Shown: one piece after another, positions 7,564 to 15,972 of the stretch
Layout: each line of letters opens with the position of its first letter
How positions within the stretch are numbered: the stretch's first letter is position 1
From: Desulfobacterales bacterium
GTDB taxonomy: Bacteria > Desulfobacterota > Desulfobacteria > Desulfobacterales > C00003060
Direction: 5' to 3'
NCBI GenBank assembly: GCA_013375395.1
Contig: JABXJW010000013.1
Coordinates: forward strand, 1 to 34,070
Length of the DNA: 34,070 bases
The notes under the pieces: model-generated
The model's database searches: none
Told to the model about the DNA's origin: nothing
What the model saw: the letters and a program-made list of their open reading frames with translations, nothing else
Program-made: the position numbers and the translations under genes

Positions 7564-8925
7564 ATGCAATTACAATTGCAATTCCACTGCCCTTCAACAA
7601 AATATAGCTGCTTTGTGAAGATACTCTTTGTCGTTTTTGTTTTTACCTTGGTGGGACGGCCTTGGGTCTGCCTTGCCCAAAGGCCTTCCAACGTCTTTAC
7701 CATAAGATCGAGTATCGCTTATGCCCTGAGGCACAGCACGCAGGTGCTTGCCTCAAAACAAGAGGTTGTTGCTGCCAGGGCAAACAAGAAAAAGCTGATC
7801 TCGGAGTTTCTTCCCAAATTGAGCGCCAACTACATGTACAAGCGCTTGGACGAAGAGAGGGTTTCCGGAACGCCACCGACTGTCATCAGCCCTGAAAATT
7901 TTTATCAGTTTTCAGCAACCCTCCATCAGCCTATATTTTCGGGCTTTTCCAGCTTGACGCAGTACAAAATCTCCAGCCTTGGCCATGATGTCGCAAGGCT
8001 CCTCGAACGGCAATCGCGCCAGGGTCTTATCTTGGGGGTCAAAAAGGCCTGTTTTGAGCTGCTTCAGACGGAAAAGCTGGAAAAGGTTGCCCACCAGGCC
8101 GTGACACAATTGAAGGCCCATGCGAAGGTAGCCAAAAACTTCTATGAGGTCGGCATGATACCCAGAAACGATCTCCTAAAGGCAGAGGTGGAGTTGGCAA
8201 ATGCAAGGCAAGATCTTGTAGTGGCAGAAAATAATGTTCAACTGGCAATGTCCCGCTTCAACACCCTTGTCAAGCGGCCAATAGATGCTCCGGTATCTGT
8301 AGAAGATGTCATGGCCTATGAGCCTTTCACTCGGGCTTATGAAGAATGCGTCGAAATCGCCATGAGGCAAAGGGTCGAGATGAGAATTGCCGACCTGGAG
8401 GTTGAAATGGCGGAAAAAGAAGTCAGATTGACCAGAAAGGATTACTATCCGTCGATAGACCTTCGGGCAAACTACTACAAGAAAGGCGACAGCCCGAAAC
8501 TGGAAGGGGGAGCCGGCATACCAGACAGCGAAGAATGGGATGTTGTGGCCACCGCTTCATGGGATCTTTGGGAGTGGGGCAAGACCCACTACGGAGTCAA
8601 GGAAAAACTGAGTCGCCTGGCACAAGCCAGGCTCAACAGGACAGAAATTGCGGACAATATCCGCCAGCAGATCAAAGATGCATTTCTCGGGGTGAAAGAA
8701 GCTGAAAACAACATTCTCGCCGTGCGAAAGGCTGTGGAACAGGCCAAGGAAAACTTCAGGATGAGTGAGGAACGTTACAAGGAGCAGGTAGCGACATCCA
8801 CAGAGGTATTGGACGCCCAAACCCTTTTGACCAAGACACAGACCAATCATTTCAACGCACTGAGTGCGTTCAATATATCAAAGGCCGAGCTTGACTGGGC
8901 CATGGGAGTCGAGGTTGCGGAGTGA
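7564..8925 (+). CDS. TolC-family outer-membrane efflux protein
   Basis: 453 residues from the ATG at 7564. I prefer this start because it gives a signal peptide (hydrophobic core KILFVVFVFTLVG, cleavage near CLAQ); the upstream in-frame extension from 7456 is not hydrophobic and crosses the leader. The rest has the two long coiled-coil repeats of TolC proteins, with the strand motifs FLPKLSANYMY and YYPSIDLRANYYKK marking the two beta-barrel halves, and family phrases such as FYEVGMIPRNDLLKAEVELANARQDL. It forms a trimeric channel across the outer membrane and periplasm. It stops 7 bp before ftsE, so it is likely co-transcribed with the division genes, while no MacA/HlyD-type adaptor is present. 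The ribosome site is weak. Confidence 0.85.
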   Translation: MQLQLQFHCPSTKYSCFVKILFVVFVFTLVGRPWVCLAQRPSNVFTIRSSIAYALRHSTQVLASKQEVVAARANKKKLISEFLPKLSANYMYKRLDEERVSGTPPTVISPENFYQFSATLHQPIFSGFSSLTQYKISSLGHDVARLLERQSRQGLILGVKKACFELLQTEKLEKVAHQAVTQLKAHAKVAKNFYEVGMIPRNDLLKAEVELANARQDLVVAENNVQLAMSRFNTLVKRPIDAPVSVEDVMAYEPFTRAYEECVEIAMRQRVEMRIADLEVEMAEKEVRLTRKDYYPSIDLRANYYKKGDSPKLEGGAGIPDSEEWDVVATASWDLWEWGKTHYGVKEKLSRLAQARLNRTEIADNIRQQIKDAFLGVKEAENNILAVRKAVEQAKENFRMSEERYKEQVATSTEVLDAQTLLTKTQTNHFNALSAFNISKAELDWAMGVEVAE

Positions 8926-8932
8926 GGTAGTC

Positions 8933-9622
8933 ATGCTCGATGATGCCGGACCAGATCCTGTTGTCCAGATGTATCACGTATACAAACGATATGGGTCTCA
9001 AGATGCACTCCATGACATTAATCTCATTGTTTCAAAAAACGACTTCCTTTTTATTGCCGGTCCGAGCGGCGCAGGCAAGACCTCGCTGCTGCGCCTCATT
9101 TTCATGGGGGAAGAGGTCTCCAGGGGCCAGATATTGATCAATGGGATCAATCTCCAGCGAGTCCGTCGGACAAAGCTCCCGTTGTTAAGGCGAAACATAG
9201 GGGTCGTTTTCCAGGACTTCAGGCTCATCAACAGCTATACGGTCTATGAAAACATTGCGTTGGTCATTGAAGCAGCGGGCCGGCAGAGGCGCTACATTCA
9301 AAAAAAGGTGCGCCAAGTGCTGCGAATGGTGGGCCTGGAGGATCGCATTTATACCTTTCCCCCAAAGCTGTCGGGTGGAGAGCAACAGCGTGTGGCCCTT
9401 GCCAGGGCTGCAGTGGGCGATCCATTGATCCTTCTGGCAGACGAGCCAACCGGCAACCTGGACACAGACTGTGCCGACATGGTATTTGACCTGTTAAAGC
9501 AACTTCACTTGCGCGGTTCCACCATAATCGTGGCCACCCATGACAGGCGGCTGTTTGAAAAGGCGCAAGGTCGCATCGTGCTTTTAAACAATGGGCGCAT
9601 AGAAGGAGAGATCAGGTCGTGA
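8933..9622 (+). CDS. ftsE: Cell-division ATP-binding protein FtsE
   Basis: A 229-residue ABC ATPase from the ATG at 8933, which follows a GGAG-like site; an open upstream extension only overlaps the previous gene. It has Walker A GPSGAGKT (43-50), the Q-loop in VVFQDFRL, the signature LSGGEQQR, Walker [14 protein letters not shown] and the H-loop ATHD. Length and the FQDFRL segment fit FtsE rather than LolD, and the next gene is ftsX. FtsE pairs with FtsX at the inner face of the septum and uses ATP binding and hydrolysis to drive periplasmic peptidoglycan hydrolase activation. Confidence 0.93.
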   Translation: MLDDAGPDPVVQMYHVYKRYGSQDALHDINLIVSKNDFLFIAGPSGAGKTSLLRLIFMGEEVSRGQILINGINLQRVRRTKLPLLRRNIGVVFQDFRLINSYTVYENIALVIEAAGRQRRYIQKKVRQVLRMVGLEDRIYTFPPKLSGGEQQRVALARAAVGDPLILLADEPTGNLDTDCADMVFDLLKQLHLRGSTIIVATHDRRLFEKAQGRIVLLNNGRIEGEIRS

Positions 9623-10515
9623 ACCTGACCATACTGTCGTCCGTCTTCCGCAGGGCCCTGCGAAACATCTCTGCCAGCCCGTATCTGCACATGGCGGCTA
9701 CCGGCACCATAGCCTTCTCTATTTTGATCATCGGGGCTTTCGCAATGCTTTACATGAATATAAACGATTTGATAGGATCGTGGCAGCAAAACATAAGGGT
9801 CGTGGCATATCTGACAGACAAGGTTCCAAAGGCCAGCATCGAGCCCCTTCGGCAGAACATAGCCGGGCTTTACGGTGTCAAGCGAGTCCGCTTTGTCTCC
9901 AAGGATCAGGCCATGGCGCGCTTGCGAAGCCAGTTGAAACACCGCCAGTCGTTGTTGGATGGATTGAGCGAAAACCCCCTGCCCGCAGCCTTTGAAATTC
10001 AGTTGATCCGGGCATGGCAAAGCTGGGGGCGTATCGACCCCTTGACCGAGCAGATCAAGGCGTTTCCTGAAATCAGTGATGTCGAATACGGTGAAGCGTG
10101 GTTGCACCGATTTTCAGCCTTCATAAGTTTTTTCAGGCTCGCCGCCTTAATCATAGGAGGGCTTGTCTTTGCGACCGCCGTCTTTGTATGTACCAATACT
10201 ATAAGGCTTGCCATTTATGCAAAACGCGCCGAACTCGAGATCATGAGGCTGGTTGGTGCAACCGACTTCTTTATCAGCACCCCTTTCTATATACAGAATC
10301 TTCTCGAAGGCCTATTGGGAGGCCTAATTGCCATCGGGCTGCTGTTCGCTTCGTACAAGCTTTTCGTTGCCAATGTCCAAGCGCCCGGAGTCTTCATGGG
10401 GCCTTTTCAGGGTCGTTTTCTCTCGCTGCCGGGGACCGGTGCTTTGCTTGCGGCAGGGATGTTAATGGGATGGTGCGGTTCCTTTCTCTCTTTAAAGCAA
10501 TTTCTAAAACCTTGA
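9619..10515 (+). CDS. ftsX: Cell-division permease-like protein FtsX
   Basis: 298 residues, GTG start, overlapping the ftsE stop by 4 bp (GTGA), a strong sign of translational coupling. Topology is that of FtsX: an N-terminal cytoplasmic tail, one helix at about 30-52, a periplasmic loop of about 115 residues (53-170, containing VSKDQAMARL and NPLPAAFEI), then three helices near the C-terminus. The large loop is where EnvC-type activators dock in characterised systems. The family motif LVGATDFFISTPFYIQ follows the second helix. It is a structural partner of FtsE rather than a classical transporter. Confidence 0.93.
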   Translation: MNLTILSSVFRRALRNISASPYLHMAATGTIAFSILIIGAFAMLYMNINDLIGSWQQNIRVVAYLTDKVPKASIEPLRQNIAGLYGVKRVRFVSKDQAMARLRSQLKHRQSLLDGLSENPLPAAFEIQLIRAWQSWGRIDPLTEQIKAFPEISDVEYGEAWLHRFSAFISFFRLAALIIGGLVFATAVFVCTNTIRLAIYAKRAELEIMRLVGATDFFISTPFYIQNLLEGLLGGLIAIGLLFASYKLFVANVQAPGVFMGPFQGRFLSLPGTGALLAAGMLMGWCGSFLSLKQFLKP

Positions 10516-11681
10516 GTCTCTCTTTGGTTGCCATCTTTCTCGCTGCTCACGTTCTGGCCGCCGATACCCTGCCGGGCCAACTCCAGCAGAGGATCAAAAG
10601 GGATCGGGCCAAGATGAAAACCGTGCAGAAAGAGATTTCTCGAGGCAAGCAGCGTGTTCACAAGCTTAAGGCCGAGGAGGCCACGGTCGTGGGAGGTTTT
10701 GAGCGGTTGAACCTTCAGTTGAACCGATCACGGAAACGACAAAGAGAGATTTTGTCTGAGATCGAGCAGATCCGTGCAAGGGTAGACACCTTAGGCTGCA
10801 ACCGCGAAGGGATAGCCCAAGAGATTCGGCGGCTGGAAACCTATGCTGCGGGGCGTCTGGTGGCTTATTACAAACTCGGGGGATTGGGAGTAGCGCCAAT
10901 CCTTTTTTCCGCTGAATCCTTTTTCGACCTGTGGCAAAGAAGAGATACCTTGGAACGCATCCTGGCAGATGACGCCAGGGTCTGGGATAATCTCCAAAAT
11001 CAAATGGAGCGCCTTGATAGGGTGTCCGAAATGTTGGCGGACGAGGAGCTGAAGCAAAAGCGCCTCTTGGCGAGCCTCAAGAAAGAAGAGCGCGCTATAG
11101 CCAAAAAAAGAACCCAGCGGGCCTGGCTGTTGACACAAATTCGTAACCAGAAGGATCTGGCCCTTGCCTCCGTAGCATCCCTGAAAAAGGCCGCCAAAGA
11201 ATTAGATGAAGCCATTCGGTCACTTGAACGCAAACCTAGGCCTCCTTCAGACCGCGCTGCACCAAAACCTGGCGTGTTTCTTGCACTTAAAGGTACTCTC
11301 TCTATGCCGGTGTCGGGTGACCTTGTCGGACTCTTTGGGCCTTATGTCAGCGAAAAACATTATAATATCAAAAACTTTAGAAAAGGAGTTAATTTCAGGG
11401 CCAACCTCGGCACCCCTGTGCGGGCTGTTTGCAACGGACAAGTGATTTATGCTGACTGGTTCACTGGTTATGGCAATATTATTATCATCGACCATGGTGG
11501 GCATTATTACACACTGTCGGCACAGCTTGAACAGCTTTTTAAGAAACCAGGCGACACGGTGCGAGACCGTGAGGTTATCGGCACAGCAGGAGATACCGGT
11601 ACGGTGAACGGCCGGGGCCTCTATTTTGAGATTCGGCACTACGGGAAACCCCTTGATCCCGTACAGTGGTTTAAGAAATAG
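10470..11681 (+). CDS. envC: EnvC-like murein hydrolase activator with degenerate LytM domain
   Basis: 403 residues from ATG 10470, which overlaps the ftsX 3' end by 46 bp; this start gives a signal peptide ending AAHVLAAD. The long in-frame extension to 10098 is only the shadow of ftsX. Residues 25-150 and 175-255 are coiled coil, as in EnvC, and the C-terminus (about 275-403) is an M23/LytM fold. The zinc ligands are lost: the HxGxD motif is RKGVNF, the later HL is QL (TLSAQL), and LHFE is LYFE. So it should not cut peptidoglycan itself. As in E. coli EnvC, it probably activates amidases under control of FtsEX. Confidence 0.88.
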   Translation: MVRFLSLFKAISKTLSLSLVAIFLAAHVLAADTLPGQLQQRIKRDRAKMKTVQKEISRGKQRVHKLKAEEATVVGGFERLNLQLNRSRKRQREILSEIEQIRARVDTLGCNREGIAQEIRRLETYAAGRLVAYYKLGGLGVAPILFSAESFFDLWQRRDTLERILADDARVWDNLQNQMERLDRVSEMLADEELKQKRLLASLKKEERAIAKKRTQRAWLLTQIRNQKDLALASVASLKKAAKELDEAIRSLERKPRPPSDRAAPKPGVFLALKGTLSMPVSGDLVGLFGPYVSEKHYNIKNFRKGVNFRANLGTPVRAVCNGQVIYADWFTGYGNIIIIDHGGHYYTLSAQLEQLFKKPGDTVRDREVIGTAGDTGTVNGRGLYFEIRHYGKPLDPVQWFKK

Positions 11682-11714
11682 AAAGCCGTTCCGGTGAATC
11701 CATTTATAAATAGC

Positions 11715-11721
11715 AAGGAGG
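11715..11721 (+). promoter_or_regulatory. Ribosome binding site that decides the ctpA start
   Basis: AAGGAGG lies 4 bases before ATG 11726 and only 1 base before an in-frame TTG at 11723, so the ATG is the likely start. Confidence 0.7.
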
Positions 11722-11725
11722 ATTG

Positions 11726-13084
11726 ATGACGCTTTTGCTAAGACGGTATAGGGGTATTGTTGGTGTAATCCTTTGTCTTTCTGTTTTCCTGTGGCTTGGA
11801 CCAGGCGTCACGCACGAACATCCGTTTGCAGGAACAGACAACACCTATGAAGAGCTAAGGATGTTTAGTGATGTTCTTGATATTATAGAAAAAAACTATG
11901 TGGATCACGTGGATTCGAAAAAGCTGGTTCATGGCGCCATCCAGGGTATGCTCAAGTCTCTTGATCCTCACTCCTCTTTTCTGTCACCAGAGGTTTTCAA
12001 GGAACTTCAGATAGACACCAGGGGTGAATTCAGCGGCATTGGCATCGTTATAACTATGCAAAACGACATGGTCACGGTCATCTCTCCTATTGAGGGCTCC
12101 CCCGCCCACAAAGCCGGCATCAAACCTGGAGACCAGATCGTAAAGGTTGACGGCGAAGAAACCAAGGACCTGAAACTATGGGAAGCTGTCAAGAAGATGC
12201 GCGGAAAAAAGGGGACCAAGGTACTGATTACGGTCAGACGAAAAGGTTTGGCCGAGCTTAAGGATTTTCCCATTATTCGAGACGTTATTCCTTTGGAGAG
12301 TGTACGCTCTTTTGTACTCAAACCCGGCTATGGCTATCTTCGGATTACCAACTTCAGGGACCGGACACTCACCGACACAAAGAAAGCTCTGAAAAAACTC
12401 GATTCGTCGGAAACACCTCTAAAGGGTCTAATCTTGGATCTTCGGGACAATCCCGGAGGCCTTCTTGACCAAGCAATTAAGGTTGCAGACATATTTCTGG
12501 ACAAGGGGTCTATTGTCTCCATCAAGGGCAGATCGTCGGCCCACTGCAAAACATTCTCGGCCCACCGCGATGAGACGAAACATCACTATCCTATCGTCCT
12601 CCTGATCAATGAGGGCAGTGCCAGTGCATCAGAGATTGTAGCCGGCGCCTTACAGGATCATGGACGTGCACTGGTTATGGGCGTCACATCTTTTGGAAAA
12701 GGATCGGTTCAGGCTGTTGAGCCTTTGCGAGACGGCTCCGGGTTGAAACTTACAATAGCTCGTTATTACACCCCAAAGGGACACACAATACAGGCAAAAG
12801 GAATTATACCGGATGTAGTCGTCCAAGAAAGATTGGTGTCCGAAACCGAGACGCGACCGGAACGTCATGTAAAGGAAAAGGACCTTAAAAATCATATTTC
12901 GGCAAAACCAAAAGAAAAAACATCCAAAGATCTAAGAGAGGAGATAAATAAGATACGGGGTGTTAAGGTGCCTGGCCGAGAGCTGTCCGAAGTGGCTAAG
13001 GTTCTCCTAACCAATGATAACCAAGTTCGAAGGGCCCTTGAAACCTTGATGGGTTGGCAAATATTCTCAAAAATGGCTCGCTAA
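11726..13084 (+). CDS. ctpA: S41-family C-terminal processing peptidase
   Basis: 452 residues. An N-terminal signal or anchor helix (about 11-28) is followed by the CTP N-terminal segment (DPHSSFLSPEVF), a PDZ domain (about 100-175, EFSGIGIVI to VDGEETKDL) and the S41 protease core. The catalytic pair is visible: Ser300 in GSASASEI and Lys325 in SFGKGSVQ, 25 residues apart as in characterised CtpA enzymes. The C-terminal 80 residues are basic and lysine-rich. It cleaves envelope proteins at their C-termini in the periplasm. It follows the EnvC-like gene after 44 bp, and in several bacteria Ctp proteases limit peptidoglycan hydrolases, so a role in controlling cell-wall enzymes is plausible. 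Confidence 0.92.
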   Translation: MTLLLRRYRGIVGVILCLSVFLWLGPGVTHEHPFAGTDNTYEELRMFSDVLDIIEKNYVDHVDSKKLVHGAIQGMLKSLDPHSSFLSPEVFKELQIDTRGEFSGIGIVITMQNDMVTVISPIEGSPAHKAGIKPGDQIVKVDGEETKDLKLWEAVKKMRGKKGTKVLITVRRKGLAELKDFPIIRDVIPLESVRSFVLKPGYGYLRITNFRDRTLTDTKKALKKLDSSETPLKGLILDLRDNPGGLLDQAIKVADIFLDKGSIVSIKGRSSAHCKTFSAHRDETKHHYPIVLLINEGSASASEIVAGALQDHGRALVMGVTSFGKGSVQAVEPLRDGSGLKLTIARYYTPKGHTIQAKGIIPDVVVQERLVSETETRPERHVKEKDLKNHISAKPKEKTSKDLREEINKIRGVKVPGRELSEVAKVLLTNDNQVRRALETLMGWQIFSKMAR

Positions 13085-13093
13085 CCTCTAGTT

Positions 13094-13281
13094 AGTGCCC
13101 ATCCATAAATGAATTTTTAGACAATTGGCACCAGCGTAAGTTTCCAATTCAGAAATGAGCAATTTTTCGCAAGGTCAAGGAACTCAAGGGATTGCGCGGA
13201 GGCGTACATTGGTACGTCGCACAAGCAATCCCGCAGATTGACGCCGAGATTGCGGAAAAGGGCCATTTCTGGATGGAAACT
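13094..13281 (-). mobile_element. MITE-like element, copy 2, with 4-bp target duplication
   Basis: 188 bp. The ends are inverted repeats of each other with differences (AGTGCCCATCCATAAATG at the left, CATTTCTGGATGGAAACT at the right). AGTT flanks both sides (13090-13093, 13282-13285), the form of a target-site duplication. An internal hairpin runs from GGGATTGC (13188) to GCAATCCC (13232). It is inverted relative to copies 1 and 3. It has no transposase and interrupts the spacer between ctpA and the yibQ-type gene. Confidence 0.82.
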
Positions 13282-13299
13282 AGTTATGACGGAAGACAA

Positions 13300-14505
13300 A
13301 TGACCACCATAAAGAAACGGGCCAGGGTTAAAAAGAAATTTCATTCCTCTCAAGAAAAACTGCCCATATATTTGACTGTTGCGATTGTTGGCCTTTCTAT
13401 CTTTGCGGCGGTATCTGGATACGGATTGTATCGTTTTTTGGGTTCCCACCGGGCTTGCCAGATACCAATCTTTGAGTCAGTTCTTTCCCAAGGCACGGAG
13501 GCCAGTGTCAAACAGATCGACAGGCGCATCTATGATGCGCTGCTGGCCCTAAATATCCATGCCGGTGAAGTAGTATTTAGGTCGGTGGAAACCAGAAGGG
13601 ACAAAGAAGAGGTCTGGACCTTTTCAGAAATGGAAATCCATCTGTCAAGAACCGTGCCGCAAGGGATTGTTGAGTCGGCCTTTTACAAACAATTCTCAGC
13701 TCTTGTTCCAACCACGTCACTTAAATTCTACTTAAGCCCAAACAAAGAGACAATTATTAGCTGTTCAGTGAATGGCCGCCAGACCCACAGCCTCATCTTT
13801 GTGACCGCGCGTGAAAAGAAGCCTGTAGTATCTCCGCCTGACGTGCTGCCTATGGTTGCTATCATTATTGACGACCTTGGCTACGATGAAAAGATGGCCT
13901 CAAAATTCTTGGAACTTGATGCGGGGTTATCTTTTTCAGTTCTCCCCCACAGCCCGTTTCAAAAGAGTATCGCCGCTGCCATTCACCGCAGCGGTCGAGA
14001 TGTCCTTCTTCACCTGCCAATGGAGCCCCTGGAGTATCCTGATGTGGACCCAGGAGAAGGCACTTTGTTGTGTTCTATGTATCCAGACGAGCTTTTGGCT
14101 CAACTAAAAAAAAACTTGGGTTCAGTCCCTTTGGTGGTTGGGGTCAACAACCATATGGGGTCGAGGTTTACCCAAGATTCGGCAAAGATGCGACAGGTAT
14201 TTACCATGCTGAAGATGCGCAACCTGTTTTTCATAGACAGCTTTACAAACCCAGGATCTCATTGCGCCAAAGCAGCTAAACTATTGCAAGTAAAATTTGC
14301 CCGCCGCGACGTTTTCCTGGACCACGCCCAAGATCCTCATTCCATTAGACTGCAGATCAAACGCCTTTTAACCGTTGCAAAGAAAAAGGGTTGGGCTATT
14401 GGGATCGGGCACCCATATCGGGTTACATTAGAGGTGTTGAGAGAGGAACTACCAAATATTGAGCAAGAAGTTAATATTGTTAGGGTCTCACAGCTTGTGA
14501 GTTAG
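13300..14505 (+). CDS. Divergent polysaccharide deacetylase (YibQ/DUF610 family)
   Basis: 401 residues from ATG 13300. In-frame sequence upstream to 13192 is translated MITE, so I reject it. A basic N-terminus and one helix (about 22-42) anchor a periplasmic region. The family domain (about 180-400) has VAIIIDDLGYD with the aspartate pair, LLHLPMEPL, NNHMGSRFT, FFIDSFT and AIGIGHPY, which line the metal site of polysaccharide deacetylase folds. It probably deacetylates a surface or wall glycan. It is commonly found after envC and ctp genes, and this order holds here. Its native spacer has been replaced by the MITE, leaving only 14 bp between the element's AGTT and the start codon; the ribosome site (GGAAGA) is weak. 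Confidence 0.88.
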   Translation: MTTIKKRARVKKKFHSSQEKLPIYLTVAIVGLSIFAAVSGYGLYRFLGSHRACQIPIFESVLSQGTEASVKQIDRRIYDALLALNIHAGEVVFRSVETRRDKEEVWTFSEMEIHLSRTVPQGIVESAFYKQFSALVPTTSLKFYLSPNKETIISCSVNGRQTHSLIFVTAREKKPVVSPPDVLPMVAIIIDDLGYDEKMASKFLELDAGLSFSVLPHSPFQKSIAAAIHRSGRDVLLHLPMEPLEYPDVDPGEGTLLCSMYPDELLAQLKKNLGSVPLVVGVNNHMGSRFTQDSAKMRQVFTMLKMRNLFFIDSFTNPGSHCAKAAKLLQVKFARRDVFLDHAQDPHSIRLQIKRLLTVAKKKGWAIGIGHPYRVTLEVLREELPNIEQEVNIVRVSQLVS

Positions 14506-14560
14506 CGATCTTGTGAGCCGGCTTGAACACCAAGGCTCTTAACGGGTTTGACTCTGTTTT

Positions 14561-15670
14561 TTAGGGTGTCTCAAGGCCTGCCTTTTGTACGATGGCATCG
14601 ATCAACTGTGTGTAAGAAGAGCAGAAGGCTTCCACTCCTTGTTGTTGGATTTCATCACAGATCTTGTCTAAATTTATTCCCAAGACAGCCAGTTGATCCA
14701 AATGCTCTTTTTCTTTGTCAAGATTGTCTTCAATGGTCAACCGTGGCGTACCATGATCAATAAATGCCTCCAGTGTATCGTGTGGCAAGGTATTGATGGT
14801 ATCCTTTCCGATCAATTCGCCAACATATTTTACATCGCTGTAAGCGGGATTCTTCGTGCTTGTGCTTCCCCAAAGCACCCTTTGAATCTGAGCACCTTTA
14901 GATGTTAACCCGTCAATGGCGTCACCGTAGAACAAATCCTTGAATCTTTGGTAGATCATTTTTGCATTTGCCACTGCAATTTTTCCTTTTAGCTTATCAG
15001 TGTTAAGATCTTCAAGTAGCCCATCAACCGATGTGTCCACCCTGCTGATAAATACGCTTGCTACCGAACAAACGTTATTCAACGGGTTTCCATCGCCGAG
15101 CCTGTCTTGAAGCCCACCGATGTAGGCCAAGGCGCTCTCCTCATAGTGCCTTAAGGAAAAAAGTAGTGTCGCATTGACATTGATACCTTCACGGGTTAGG
15201 ACCCTGATAGCCTCTAGTCCCTCTTTGGTCCCAGGCACCTTGATCATCAGGTTCGGCCTTGCAACCTCTTTTTGTATTCTCCTTGCATTTTCAATCGTCT
15301 TTGTTGCATCGTGTGCGTATTCAGGAAGCACCTCAAGGCTTACATAACCATCCCGTCCTTTGGTCTCTTTGTAAGTATCGTACAACAAATCAGCAGCAGA
15401 TTGCACATCTTCCACACTGATCATATCATAGATATTTTCTGCCGACTTTCCTTTATTGGTAATCTCTTGTATGGAAACATCATATACGGAAGATCCATCA
15501 ACTGCCTTTTCAAATATGCTTGGATTGGAAGTCACGCCCTTTATACCCATGGAAAACAGCTTTTTCAGATCTCCGTTAAGGATCAATCGCCTATCTATGT
15601 TGTCATACCAAGGGCTCTGTCCTAATGCATCAAGCGCTGTTAGGTTGTTTGTATGCATGCCGATCTCCAT
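14561..15670 (-). CDS. tal: Transaldolase
   Basis: 369 residues, the length of the longer bacterial transaldolase type (about 370). The Schiff-base lysine is K144 in LMIKVPGT, and the family motifs GVTSNPSIF, NVNATLLFS and RVLWGSTSTKNP are present. It transfers a dihydroxyacetone unit between sugar phosphates in the non-oxidative pentose phosphate pathway. It is convergent with the yibQ-type gene (55 bp apart) and not obviously part of an operon. The start may be M1 (15670) or M5, since both precede a conserved-looking region. Confidence 0.93.
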   Translation of the reverse strand: MEIGMHTNNLTALDALGQSPWYDNIDRRLILNGDLKKLFSMGIKGVTSNPSIFEKAVDGSSVYDVSIQEITNKGKSAENIYDMISVEDVQSAADLLYDTYKETKGRDGYVSLEVLPEYAHDATKTIENARRIQKEVARPNLMIKVPGTKEGLEAIRVLTREGINVNATLLFSLRHYEESALAYIGGLQDRLGDGNPLNNVCSVASVFISRVDTSVDGLLEDLNTDKLKGKIAVANAKMIYQRFKDLFYGDAIDGLTSKGAQIQRVLWGSTSTKNPAYSDVKYVGELIGKDTINTLPHDTLEAFIDHGTPRLTIEDNLDKEKEHLDQLAVLGINLDKICDEIQQQGVEAFCSSYTQLIDAIVQKAGLETP

Positions 15671-15877
15671 TCTTTATTGTATTAATTCAAGCCGTTACCA
15701 TAAAGACAGACAGCCCACAGTCTCTTTGCTCGGCCAGGTCATTTATCCAATACCTGCCCGCCATTGCCATGTGTGCCTGCATTGTCACTACCTGGCGTGC
15801 ATGGCGCTGGCACGCGGGTGCCAGCGTTGAAGCTGTCTGCTGTACCAGCCATTGGCAGACGGGTGGCGGGCATAGAC
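15671..15877. other. Intergenic palindromic element
   Basis: No gene is credible here. CGCTGGCAC (15805-15813) and GTGCCAGCG (15818-15826) form a perfect 9-bp hairpin. Outside it, TGCCCGCCA near 15755 pairs with TGGCGGGCA near 15864-15873, so about 120 bp folds back on itself. No T-run follows on either strand, so it is not a simple terminator. It touches the 91-bp repeat that follows. Confidence 0.5.
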
Positions 15878-15968
15878 GCAATCTCCTGAAAACAAAGAGA
15901 TTGCTTCGTTGTTCGTTCCTCACTCTTCGCAATGACAGCTCGCAATTAAGGGTTTTCATTCAGATACT
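15878..15968 (-). repeat. 91-bp dispersed repeat (R2), copy a
   Basis: The reverse complement matches 30724-30814 over its full 91 bp with about seven differences by eye. It begins AGTATCTGAATGAAAACC at the 15968 end and ends in a hairpin of GCAATCTC and GAGATTGC. AGCT (15969-15972) follows and is shared with MITE copy 3. Confidence 0.8.
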
Positions 15969-15972
15969 AGCT

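Noticed and set aside
10098-10469. In-frame extension of the EnvC-like gene
   Set aside because: It overlaps ftsX in another frame, is rich in Arg, Cys and His like shadow ORFs, and a clean signal peptide begins at 10470.
13192-13299. In-frame N-terminal extension of the yibQ-type gene
   Set aside because: The extension is entirely MITE sequence (13094-13281) and its flank. The membrane helix and basic N-terminus begin after ATG 13300.
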